From a bacterium (GTDB taxonomy: Bacteria > Verrucomicrobiota > Verrucomicrobiia > Opitutales > UBA953): a stretch of DNA of 14,179 nucleotides. Position numbers and translations under genes: made by a program. The stretch's first letter is position 1. Each line of letters begins with the position of its first letter. This document shows, piece by piece, positions 1-6,033 of the stretch. Under the pieces are notes generated by a model. It did no database searches, was not told where the DNA came from, and was given only the letters and a program-made list of their open reading frames with translations. The stretch is taken from contig RFOO01000008.1 in assembly GCA_009926645.1 (NCBI GenBank), positions 1 through 14,179 on the forward strand, written 5' to 3'.

Positions 1-161
1 TCTACCTCTTCCAGTAAAGGATTTGCGGCCAACTCTTCCGAAATTTCGCGCAACAACTCAGTGGCAGGCACCTGCAAAATACGCAAAGACTGGCGAAGTT
101 GAGGGGTAAGGATAAGACCCTGAACTTGTTTTTGCGATTGATTGATGCCTTGATTGGCCAT
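1..161 (-). CDS. rpoN: RNA polymerase sigma-54 factor, N-terminal fragment
   Basis: Fifty-three complete codons are visible, reading leftward from an ATG at 161 and running off the window edge. The peptide starts MANQGINQSQ and is glutamine-rich. It then has LTPQLRQSLRILQ (residues 18-30) and ELAANPLLEE (about 43-52). This is the classic region I of sigma-54: a Q- and L-rich helical segment that contacts core polymerase and AAA+ activators and blocks open-complex formation until activation. The core-binding and DNA-binding parts (RpoN box) lie outside the window. No Shine-Dalgarno sequence precedes the ATG (ATTTTTC directly upstream). The gene diverges from the GYF-domain gene across 131 bp. 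The identity is strong from the motif although only the first tenth or so of the protein is present. Confidence 0.9.
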   Translation of the reverse strand, partial: MANQGINQSQKQVQGLILTPQLRQSLRILQVPATELLREISEELAANPLLEEV

Positions 162-292
162 GAAAAATTAAAACTAGTGATTTATAGACCTTTTGCCAAG
201 AGGAACCATACCCCCTATGGACTTGCCTAAAGACCTAGAAAATGACATAAACAGGATTTGTATCTCTTCCCTCTGTAGGCCCTTAGCAACCC
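162..292. promoter_or_regulatory. Divergent intergenic region between rpoN and the GYF-domain gene
   Basis: This 131-bp AT-rich spacer must hold the promoters of two divergent genes. On the plus strand TTGCCT (223-228) and CATAAA (246-251) are 17 bp apart and each matches 4 of 6 sigma-70 consensus bases. On the minus strand the best -10 candidate is TATAAA (181-186), with no convincing -35 element at standard spacing. No -24/-12 sigma-54 site was found here. The assignment is by eye and weak. Confidence 0.3.
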
Positions 293-1990
293 ATGCGTCA
301 CTTCGCTTTATACATCAATAATGAAGTCCATGGACCTTTGACGGAATTCGAGGTACAAGACTTGATTAATGAGGGTAAAGTAACCGCCGAAACTCTCTGC
401 GCACCCGATGGTGCATCTGACTGGGAACCTCTAGGCAATCATTTTGCTTTTGGTAGTGCCATCAAACTGGGCAAACGACTTGAAACGAGTGAAACAGAAA
501 AACAACTCGAGGCCATTCGCCTAAACCCAGATGATCGACGTAAGTTGTTAATGTACGGACTTTCCGATGCTTCAAACGTCGATCAAATCACTCAAGAACA
601 AGCGGTCGGTATTCTCGCGCGGCATGAAGCTGGGTTAATCAAACAAATCAAATTTCGAAAAATTGTTCTTACCTGTTCTTTCGTTTTAGCTCTCATCGGA
701 TCGCTGACCTTTGGCCTAGCCACCGATGCGGGAAGTTGGCTTCTCGGCGTACCCTCTCACGTCATCGCTAAAGATGACCCCAAGGCAAACGAGGCTTTGC
801 AACGCTTCGACTACGAAATTCGTGGGTTTGAGGAGTTCTCGGCGACAGCCAAAGCGGTTAGATTTGATAAGCCTTTTGGCAGTCAGCCCGTTCTAAGAAC
901 TCTCTATAATCGACTCAAAATCCCTGAAAACTCCGCCTACAAAGTTACCGGTGAAGTCGATTTAACGCCTTTAGACAGTGAACTAAAAAAATGGAACATT
1001 CCCGCGAATGAACCCATCCGAGTTTTTCTCTTCCGTCAGCCAATCCCTAACGAAATTTACAACAAAATCGGAGAACAAGAGGCTATTCTGAACGCCATAC
1101 TAGCTCCCATGCTCGATGATGCTGGATTTGAAAAAGCACGCTCTGAAATCATCACAGCCTATCCGCCAGTAAACTTAACGCTCAAAGAATCAATCAACCT
1201 GCGAGACGAAGTTCAACGCATGAAGTTAGGCGATTTAAACAGTTTAATCGAACGCGTAAACTTTCGCATCAGGGATGCCGTGCAAACAGCTGAAAGCAAT
1301 AAAGACATGATAGGTGCTATTGGAGAATTAGCTAAAGCCAATCGCAAGTGGGCGGAAGACTTACATCCCTTCTTAATGCGACTGAAAGAGTTGCAAAATC
1401 GCATCAAAATTAACGTAGACCCTAAGGCTCGTAAATCCTTGTGGAGCGACTTTAATCGCGAGCAAGGCGCAGAATTGGCCGCCTGGGTTATCTCAGCCGA
1501 AGCAACCGAGTTAACCCTCAACGATAAGAATGAGTTTACCATTCCTGAATCCAAGAAACTCGATAATGTCACTGCTTCTCGCTACATTCTCGTCACCAAA
1601 AAAATAAGTGGCGATACGGTCTATTTACCTTGGGGTTCAAAATTCCTCGCCGCTAAAGATTTGGTCAGCACTGAAATACCTAAAGAAATCTTTCTTGCCC
1701 GAGAAGAGTATAAAGTTGTTGCCCGACCCACCACTGGAGGACGCTCTCACATCGCCCGCTACCGCGTTGGCGATCGTCAACTCTTGATTCGTCGTGAATC
1801 TCCCAAGTGGTTCTACCTCTCTGTTTCCAGAGAAAAAGACTCCGATACTTTGATGGTGATGGTCGACCAAGAAACCTACGAAAAATATCCCATCGGAAAA
1901 GTCGTCCCCTTTGACGTTCTTTCGAAACTAGACTTTTATCAACGTCCGATGGAATCGATATCTCCTTCGCCGTTTGCCCCCGAAGAGTAA
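293..1990 (+). CDS. GYF_2-domain single-pass membrane protein, function unknown
   Basis: This is a 565-residue protein. Residues 4-50 (ALYINNEVHGPL, an acidic helix, then SDWEPLGNH) match the bacterial GYF_2 (DUF4339-type) pattern: an aromatic start, a central HGPL and a terminal W-x-P. GYF folds bind proline-rich peptides in eukaryotes; the bacterial versions are poorly characterised. A single hydrophobic segment at about 124-142 follows a basic stretch (KQIKFRK). By the positive-inside rule the GYF domain is therefore probably cytoplasmic and the remaining ~400 residues extracytoplasmic. That part has a helical, charged middle (about 250-370) and a beta-rich end, with no family I recognise. 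The start is fixed within a few codons by an in-frame TAG at 284-286; there is no SD. The gene is convergent with the TolB-like gene, and the stop codons touch. Confidence 0.8.
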   Translation: MRHFALYINNEVHGPLTEFEVQDLINEGKVTAETLCAPDGASDWEPLGNHFAFGSAIKLGKRLETSETEKQLEAIRLNPDDRRKLLMYGLSDASNVDQITQEQAVGILARHEAGLIKQIKFRKIVLTCSFVLALIGSLTFGLATDAGSWLLGVPSHVIAKDDPKANEALQRFDYEIRGFEEFSATAKAVRFDKPFGSQPVLRTLYNRLKIPENSAYKVTGEVDLTPLDSELKKWNIPANEPIRVFLFRQPIPNEIYNKIGEQEAILNAILAPMLDDAGFEKARSEIITAYPPVNLTLKESINLRDEVQRMKLGDLNSLIERVNFRIRDAVQTAESNKDMIGAIGELAKANRKWAEDLHPFLMRLKELQNRIKINVDPKARKSLWSDFNREQGAELAAWVISAEATELTLNDKNEFTIPESKKLDNVTASRYILVTKKISGDTVYLPWGSKFLAAKDLVSTEIPKEIFLAREEYKVVARPTTGGRSHIARYRVGDRQLLIRRESPKWFYLSVSREKDSDTLMVMVDQETYEKYPIGKVVPFDVLSKLDFYQRPMESISPSPFAPEE

Positions 1991-3202
1991 TTAATTTTTG
2001 CTCACTCGAACCCAGCAATCGGGTTCAGAACAGTCCCCGAGTTTAGCATCGGATAAGCGAGTGACTTTACCAGTCACGGTATCAACTAAAGCAATCCAAG
2101 AGCGGCTATTCGTCGCTTGGGTTGCAACTAAGTGCCTGCCATCCGCACACCAAGAACTGTGCGAAAGGTTTAATGGAGATGTCACTGGCACAGGCGTAAT
2201 CGTGCCCGCTTTAATGTCGGCAACCGCAAGACCCAATCGACCTGACTGAAAAGTAAACGCAATCAGCGAAGGGTCCATGGGATTCCATCGTGGCTCAGTG
2301 CAATAACTATAACCCGTCGATAGACGATTCAGGGCGCCACCCGTGGATGAGGCGATATAGATTCCGGGGCGACCCAGAGGGCCACTGGTTAAAACAATGC
2401 GCGAACCATCAGGCGACCAAGAGGGATCAGCATCAACATTCGGAGTCGAAATCACGGCTCGCGGTGACTCACCCGAAGGCCCTGAAATATAAATATCCAT
2501 GGAGTTTTTGTTCGAGGAAGCAAAAACCAGTCGACCATCCGGCCCAGAACTAGCACCACCCAGAGCACCTCGTACGTCGACAATCACTTTTCTAGGATTA
2601 TCTGAGCCATTCGTCGAAAAGATTTCTGGAAAACCAGAACGCGCAGAAGTCACAAAATAAATCCGACTACCTTCATTTGACCAGCGTGGCGCAACCGATG
2701 TGCTGGCCAAATTGGTTACTCGACGAGTCCGAGAAAAAATGAGGTTACTCGAATAAATTTCATCGTGCCCAGTATAACGAGAAACAAAAGCAATCTTGGT
2801 ATCCGCAAAAAGAGGCTTTAGTTGCCAACTGCGTCCGAGGCCAACAATGATGGCATCAGCCACGCGTAAAGCCAACTCATCTTCATCTCGCGCTTCGACA
2901 TTGGTTTGAAAAGTGGCACGAGGATTATCACAAGCCACCACAGCCGTAACACCATTACGTCCAATTTTCACCTGCAAGGAAGAACCGTTGCGCACACTAA
3001 AGGCTCCATGTGCATTAACCGCAAACTTCACCATCGCTGCTAAATTTAAATCATCACAAAGAATGGTAACTGGCATTACTCCTCGTTTAATCTCCGCATC
3101 AATACTCTCGTTGATGACCACCCGATCCTGAGCTTGTAAAGAAATACCGCAAAAGGGAATGGCTACCCAGATTAGACAGCGAATCATTCGTGAGAAATAC
3201 AT
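1991..3202 (-). CDS. Secreted TolB-like beta-propeller protein (PD40 repeats)
   Basis: From the ATG at 3202 the product is 403 residues. It begins with a signal peptide (MYFSRMIRCLIWVAIPF, cleavage likely after LQA near residue 24). A small alpha/beta domain follows to about residue 120, resembling the N-terminal domain of TolB. The rest is a propeller of PD40-type blades, with recurring patterns such as APRWSNEGSRIYFV, DPSWSPDGSRIVLT and EPRWNPMDPSLIAF. TolB is the periplasmic partner of Pal in the Tol-Pal envelope system. No other tol or pal gene is in the window, so TolB-like is safer than TolB. An in-frame start further upstream (3256) would overlap the divergent mrp region and precede the signal peptide awkwardly, so it is rejected. 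ATG 3187 is also possible and would shorten the signal peptide. No SD is visible. Confidence 0.82.
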   Translation of the reverse strand: MYFSRMIRCLIWVAIPFCGISLQAQDRVVINESIDAEIKRGVMPVTILCDDLNLAAMVKFAVNAHGAFSVRNGSSLQVKIGRNGVTAVVACDNPRATFQTNVEARDEDELALRVADAIIVGLGRSWQLKPLFADTKIAFVSRYTGHDEIYSSNLIFSRTRRVTNLASTSVAPRWSNEGSRIYFVTSARSGFPEIFSTNGSDNPRKVIVDVRGALGGASSGPDGRLVFASSNKNSMDIYISGPSGESPRAVISTPNVDADPSWSPDGSRIVLTSGPLGRPGIYIASSTGGALNRLSTGYSYCTEPRWNPMDPSLIAFTFQSGRLGLAVADIKAGTITPVPVTSPLNLSHSSWCADGRHLVATQATNSRSWIALVDTVTGKVTRLSDAKLGDCSEPDCWVRVSKN

Positions 3203-3229
3203 AGTCTTAAAAATCAGAGTGATAGCAGT

Positions 3230-3257
3230 TTGACCTAATGTCCATTGAGAGTTCAAT
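3230..3257 (+). promoter_or_regulatory. Candidate mrp promoter placing transcription start at the ATG
   Basis: TTGACC (3230-3235, 5 of 6 consensus bases) and TTCAAT (3252-3257, 4 of 6) are 16 bp apart. Transcription would begin about 7 nt beyond the -10, close to the ATG at 3265, giving a leaderless or nearly leaderless mRNA. The upstream in-frame ATG at 3238 would then lie inside the promoter. This is a prediction from pattern only. Confidence 0.35.
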
Positions 3258-3264
3258 CCCTCAC

Positions 3265-4353
3265 ATGTCGATGGATAAGGAAAGCATTCTTAAACTTTTA
3301 GGCCAAGTACGCTACCCTGGGTTCAGCCGCGATATCATATCGTTTGGTCTGCTTCGAGGTGTCGAGGTATCGCCAGAAGGCAAAGTCGCCATCGGTCTGG
3401 CGGTAACTACCGCTGATTCGGCCATTCCCCGCAAGTTATACGCTGACATTGAGGCTATACTTCAAGGCGCGGGCATTCAAAATCCCGAAATCGCGATTAC
3501 GGTTACTGTCCCCAAAACCAATCCCTCTTCCTCGCCAAGCACTTCGGCGCCCTCCCAATTACCCGCTGACGCAGGGGTAGGCAAAGTGAAGCACATTATT
3601 GCCATCGCCAGTGGCAAAGGTGGCGTCGGAAAATCCACCTTCGCCGTCAACCTTGCCTGCGCTTTAGCCCGAGCGTTGAATGAAAAGGGTCAGACTGGTC
3701 GCATCGGACTCATGGACTGCGATATCTATGGGCCATCCGTCCCCTTAATGATTGGGGTAAACGCACGTCCTGAAATGGAGGGGGATGTTCTTCTACCCTT
3801 AGAAAATTTCGGGGTTAAAATCATGTCGATGGGGCTACTTATCGATGCCGATGCTCCGGTGGTTTGGCGGGGTCCGATGATTATGAAAACCATCTCCCAG
3901 TTCGCTTCCAATGTTCGATGGGGGGAGTGCGACATCCTTTTAATCGATTTACCCCCTGGAACGGGCGACGCCCAGCTCTCCATCGCTCAATCGATGGCCT
4001 TAAGTGGTGCTGTGATTGTGACGACTCCACAAACGGCAGCAGTTTCTGTGGCTCTTCGTGGCGCTGCCATGTTCAGTAAAGTGAATATTCCCATTCTAGG
4101 CGTAGCAGAAAATATGAGCTTCTTGGAATCGGCCGACGGCACTCGACAATACCTGTTTGGACAAGGAGGCGGGCTTAAGGTCGCGACGGCACTCGATACA
4201 GAACTCCTCGGCGAAGTACCGATCGATCCCGCCGTTCGCCAAGGTGGCGACCATGGTATTCCTGTCGTCATCAGCCATCCCGATAACAATGCAGCCCGAG
4301 TCTTTAAATCGATTGCATTAACGGTACTGCACAAACTCAATCAGCCCGCTTAA
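3265..4353 (+). CDS. mrp: Mrp/ApbC (NBP35)-family P-loop ATPase, CxxC-less
   Basis: This is a 362-residue protein. Residues 4-80 form a MIP18/DUF59-like domain (ILKLLGQVRYPGFSRDII). A Ser/Pro-rich linker (about 84-105) leads to the P-loop domain. That has a deviant Walker A, SGKGGVGKST (116-125), then MDCDIYGPSVP (150-160) and LLIDLPPGTGDAQLS (225-239). All are hallmarks of Mrp ATPases, cytoplasmic dimers proposed to carry and deliver iron-sulfur clusters. The usual CxxC after ENMS is missing: here the text reads ENMSFLESADGTRQYLFG (282-299). Only three cysteines occur and none pair as CxxC. The ATG at 3265 is preferred over 3238 because it matches family N-termini and leaves room for promoters between it and the divergent TolB-like gene. 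ATG 3271 is also possible. Confidence 0.92.
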   Translation: MSMDKESILKLLGQVRYPGFSRDIISFGLLRGVEVSPEGKVAIGLAVTTADSAIPRKLYADIEAILQGAGIQNPEIAITVTVPKTNPSSSPSTSAPSQLPADAGVGKVKHIIAIASGKGGVGKSTFAVNLACALARALNEKGQTGRIGLMDCDIYGPSVPLMIGVNARPEMEGDVLLPLENFGVKIMSMGLLIDADAPVVWRGPMIMKTISQFASNVRWGECDILLIDLPPGTGDAQLSIAQSMALSGAVIVTTPQTAAVSVALRGAAMFSKVNIPILGVAENMSFLESADGTRQYLFGQGGGLKVATALDTELLGEVPIDPAVRQGGDHGIPVVISHPDNNAARVFKSIALTVLHKLNQPA

Positions 4354-4367
4354 GCATTGCCCCATCT

Positions 4368-4396
4368 CTGACTTGCCAAAATTCAAAAATTATACT
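4368..4396 (+). promoter_or_regulatory. Sigma-70-type promoter before the small gene
   Basis: CTGACT (4368-4373, 4 of 6 consensus bases) and TATACT (4391-4396, 5 of 6) are separated by exactly 17 bp. The expected transcription start is near 4403, only about 5 nt before the GTG at 4408. The TTG at 4399 would fall upstream of the transcript. The mRNA would be effectively leaderless. Confidence 0.45.
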
Positions 4397-4407
4397 TATT
4401 GAAACTT

Positions 4408-4647
4408 GTGAGGGATAGTTCTGATACCGCAAAAAAATTCACCCCAACGCCCAACGGCGGCGATTTGGCCTCCAGATCCTCTCTCTATGCTGAATTTCTG
4501 GCAGAACGTCAGGAAATCCTTCGCCATAAATGGATTGAATCAGAAAAGGCCGGAAAGGATATTGGTTTTGAACAGGCTTTACTGGATTGGACAAGACATC
4601 ACCGGGCGAAATGGCGACAGCAACGCCGTTCAGCACAAGCTCACTAA
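4408..4647 (+). CDS. Small basic protein of unknown function, likely conserved
   Basis: Seventy-nine residues if started at GTG 4408; TTG 4399 adds three residues. A third candidate, TTG 4465, would leave only the conserved-looking part. The first ~22 residues look disordered (TPTPNGGD). The rest (about 23-75) is a charged, aromatic helical region with SLYAEFLAERQEILRHKW, ESEKAGKDIGFEQALLDW and a basic tail HHRAKWRQQRR. Phrases of this kind feel familiar from short conserved bacterial proteins, but I cannot name a family and propose no function. The gene follows mrp by a 54-bp gap containing its own promoter candidate. It ends 14 bp before a shared hairpin terminator. The absence of an ATG and the weak start leave its 5' end uncertain. 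Confidence 0.65.
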   Translation: MRDSSDTAKKFTPTPNGGDLASRSSLYAEFLAERQEILRHKWIESEKAGKDIGFEQALLDWTRHHRAKWRQQRRSAQAH

Positions 4648-4661
4648 GTTCTCTCCAAACA

Positions 4662-4695
4662 AAGAGGCCGAAATCTCGAAAGACTTCGGCCTCTT
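4662..4695. terminator. Bidirectional hairpin terminator between the small gene and rpmG
   Basis: AAGAGGCCGAA (4662-4672) pairs perfectly with TTCGGCCTCTT (4685-4695), an 11-bp stem. The 12-nt interior can add three more pairs (TCT/AGA) around a CGAA tetraloop. It lies between two convergent genes. Downstream sequence is moderately T-rich in both directions (ATTTAATTTAGG on plus, TTTGTTTGG on minus), so it probably ends both transcripts. Confidence 0.75.
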
Positions 4696-4714
4696 ATTTA
4701 ATTTAGGAAATAAA

Positions 4715-4885
4715 TTATCCCTTGATCTCTTTATGAAGAGTGTGTCGGCGGAGAGAAGGGTTGTACTTCTTTAACTCGACCTTCTCTTGAGAAAGCTTCT
4801 TGTTGCGCGTGGTCATGTAGCGCGAGGGGCGTTTGCCTTCCTTGCGGGCTTCAGTACACTCAATGATTACGGTTTCGCGGGCCAT
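4715..4885 (-). CDS. rpmG: 50S ribosomal protein bL33, zinc-free (C-) form
   Basis: This is a 56-residue protein from ATG 4885 to TAA 4715-4717. It begins MARETVIIECTEAR and continues with SRYMTTRNKK (21-30), LKKYNPSLRRH (38-48) and a basic tail HKEIKG. The YxTxKN-like and YxPxL-R motifs are diagnostic of bL33, a component of the large subunit near the E site. Zinc-binding bL33 has two CxxC pairs. Only Cys10 is present here, so this is the zinc-independent form. The gene lies downstream of an intrinsic terminator that closes the bS22-like gene, so it probably has its own promoter or relies on read-through. Its leader has no SD; instead it carries CTCCTCCTTCACC, which resembles the 16S rRNA 3' tail. 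Confidence 0.95.
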   Translation of the reverse strand: MARETVIIECTEARKEGKRPSRYMTTRNKKLSQEKVELKKYNPSLRRHTLHKEIKG

Positions 4886-4953
4886 GGTAGAAATAGAGGT
4901 GAAGGAGGAGACTTGGGCTTATCCTAGGCACTGGGCAAGCCAGAAAACAAAAG

Positions 4954-4974
4954 GGGTGACCAAAAAGGCCACCC
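4954..4974 (-). terminator. Intrinsic terminator after the bS22-like gene
   Basis: Read on the minus strand, GGGTGGCC and GGTCACCC form an 8-bp stem (one G-U pair) around a TTTTT loop, followed directly by a T-rich tract (CCTTTTGTTTTC). On the plus strand the same pair becomes an A-C mismatch, so the structure favours minus-strand termination. It starts 32 bp after the stop codon of the bS22-like gene. Confidence 0.75.
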
Positions 4975-5005
4975 TCGTTCGTTTTAAGGCCTTTTGCCCT
5001 AAAAC

Positions 5006-5104
5006 TTAGCCCCACAAGCGCTTCTTGTGACGTGAGCTCTTCGAGCGCTTACGGCGCTTGTGCTTGTTCATTTTCAGACGACGCTTTTTCTTGAGGCTTC
5101 CCAT
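5006..5104 (-). CDS. bS22-like (AURKAIP1/COX24-type) small ribosomal protein
   Basis: This 32-residue ORF is shorter than usual gene-caller limits: ATG at 5104, TAA at 5006-5008. The peptide starts MGSLKKKRRLKMNKHKRRKR and ends HKKRLWG. It contains 10 Lys, 7 Arg and 2 His, with no acidic residue. The MGS-x-KKRR-x-K-M start and overall length match the bacterial AURKAIP1/COX24-domain peptides. In mycobacteria the corresponding protein, bS22, is a small-subunit ribosomal protein homologous to mitochondrial mS38. It lies 54 bp after ispE on the same strand with no terminator between, so it may share that transcript. A dedicated terminator follows it. Neighbouring rpmG supports a ribosomal role. 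The ribosomal assignment is by family resemblance. Confidence 0.85.
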   Translation of the reverse strand: MGSLKKKRRLKMNKHKRRKRSKSSRHKKRLWG

Positions 5105-5158
5105 AGTTGTTTAGGTAAGTGCATCTAGTCGAGGCTCGGGCAGACAGTAAAGCCGAAA

Positions 5159-6028
5159 CTAACCGAAAAGGCGAGTATCGCAAAACCAGACCCCAGGACC
5201 CCAAAGTTGTTTAAAAGAGCTTTCGATGTCGGCCGTGGGTTCACCTTCAGGATAAAAGGCGAAACAAGCACTTCCACTGCCTGTCATTCGAAACGTTACA
5301 CCCAGCGAGTGAGAAATTTGCTCCAAGGCTGTCGGCAAGGCCAGATACTTTTGAAAAACAGCCGCCTCGAGCGAATTGCCCAAGAAAGAAGGATCTCGAT
5401 TCGGGTTTTGTAACCAAGACTGAATCGATTGCTCAACCTCGGAAGATTTAGCATAGTGAGCAGAACGAGCTAATAAACCATAAGCCTCCGGTGTGCTCAC
5501 AGCAAAGGGAGGCTTCACCACCAAGACGCGTCGATTTTGCAAAGTCTGTGCAATCGTTCTCGATAATTCATCCAATCGCTCTCCCCTTCCCCGCATAATG
5601 GCAGCACGTTCAGAGATGAAAAATGCACAATCTGAACCAACGCTGGCTGCCATCGACGTTAATTCATCTTGAGATAAAGGCTGAGCGACAACTCGATTGA
5701 GAATCCTTAAAGTTGCAGCCGCATCAGAACTTCCACCGCCGAGTCCAGCCCCACTCGGGATTCGTTTACGCAAATAAAAAGTGCCCGTAGGACAATCTGA
5801 AACGTGCTTTTGAAAAAGCAAAGCCGCTCGCAAAACCAAGTTCGTCTCATCGTGGGGCAATGACTCGTCATCACAAACCAAACGGAAAGGTCCTCCCTTC
5901 TCAAAATCCAACTCATCGGCTAAACCAATCGCATGAACCAAACTAACCAATTCATGAAAGCCATCCGCCCTTCGACCAGTAACCGCAAGGGACAAGTTTA
6001 ACTTAGCATGGGCAATTTCAGTAACCAC
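5159..6028 (-). CDS. ispE: 4-diphosphocytidyl-2-C-methyl-D-erythritol kinase
   Basis: This 289-residue GHMP-family kinase phosphorylates CDP-methylerythritol at O2 using ATP, the fourth step of the MEP isoprenoid pathway in the cytoplasm. The N-terminal AHAKLNLSL (6-14) carries the substrate-site Lys9. PSGAGLGGGSSDAA (91-104) is the glycine-rich ATP loop. GSDCAFF (131-137) supplies the expected catalytic Asp133. MTGSGSACFAF near the C-terminus is the third GHMP motif. The length is normal (about 280-300). The start codon is GTG, five bases after the xer stop codon, so it is likely translated from the queF-xer-ispE transcript. No SD is visible. Confidence 0.96.
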   Translation of the reverse strand: MVTEIAHAKLNLSLAVTGRRADGFHELVSLVHAIGLADELDFEKGGPFRLVCDDESLPHDETNLVLRAALLFQKHVSDCPTGTFYLRKRIPSGAGLGGGSSDAAATLRILNRVVAQPLSQDELTSMAASVGSDCAFFISERAAIMRGRGERLDELSRTIAQTLQNRRVLVVKPPFAVSTPEAYGLLARSAHYAKSSEVEQSIQSWLQNPNRDPSFLGNSLEAAVFQKYLALPTALEQISHSLGVTFRMTGSGSACFAFYPEGEPTADIESSFKQLWGPGVWFCDTRLFG

Positions 6029-6033
6029 AGAAT

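Noticed and set aside
61..80. Possible sigma-54 -24/-12 element (GTGGCAGGCACCTGCA) inside rpoN
   Set aside because: The GG and GC dinucleotides are one base too close for the fixed sigma-54 spacing, and the site lies within a coding region.
2715..2940. A sigma-54-like TGGCACG match at about 2914 on the plus strand
   Set aside because: The -12 half (TTATC) is poor, and it lies antisense within the TolB-like gene with no plus-strand gene to drive.
3238..3264. Alternative upstream ATG for mrp, and the long TolB-like start at 3256
   Set aside because: They would make two divergent genes overlap at their 5' ends. The extra residues match neither the Mrp N-terminus nor a signal peptide start.
4487..4774. 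A 95-codon plus-strand open frame across the small gene, hairpin terminator and the end of rpmG
   Set aside because: It runs through a terminator hairpin and antisense to rpmG, and overlaps the better-supported small gene in another frame.
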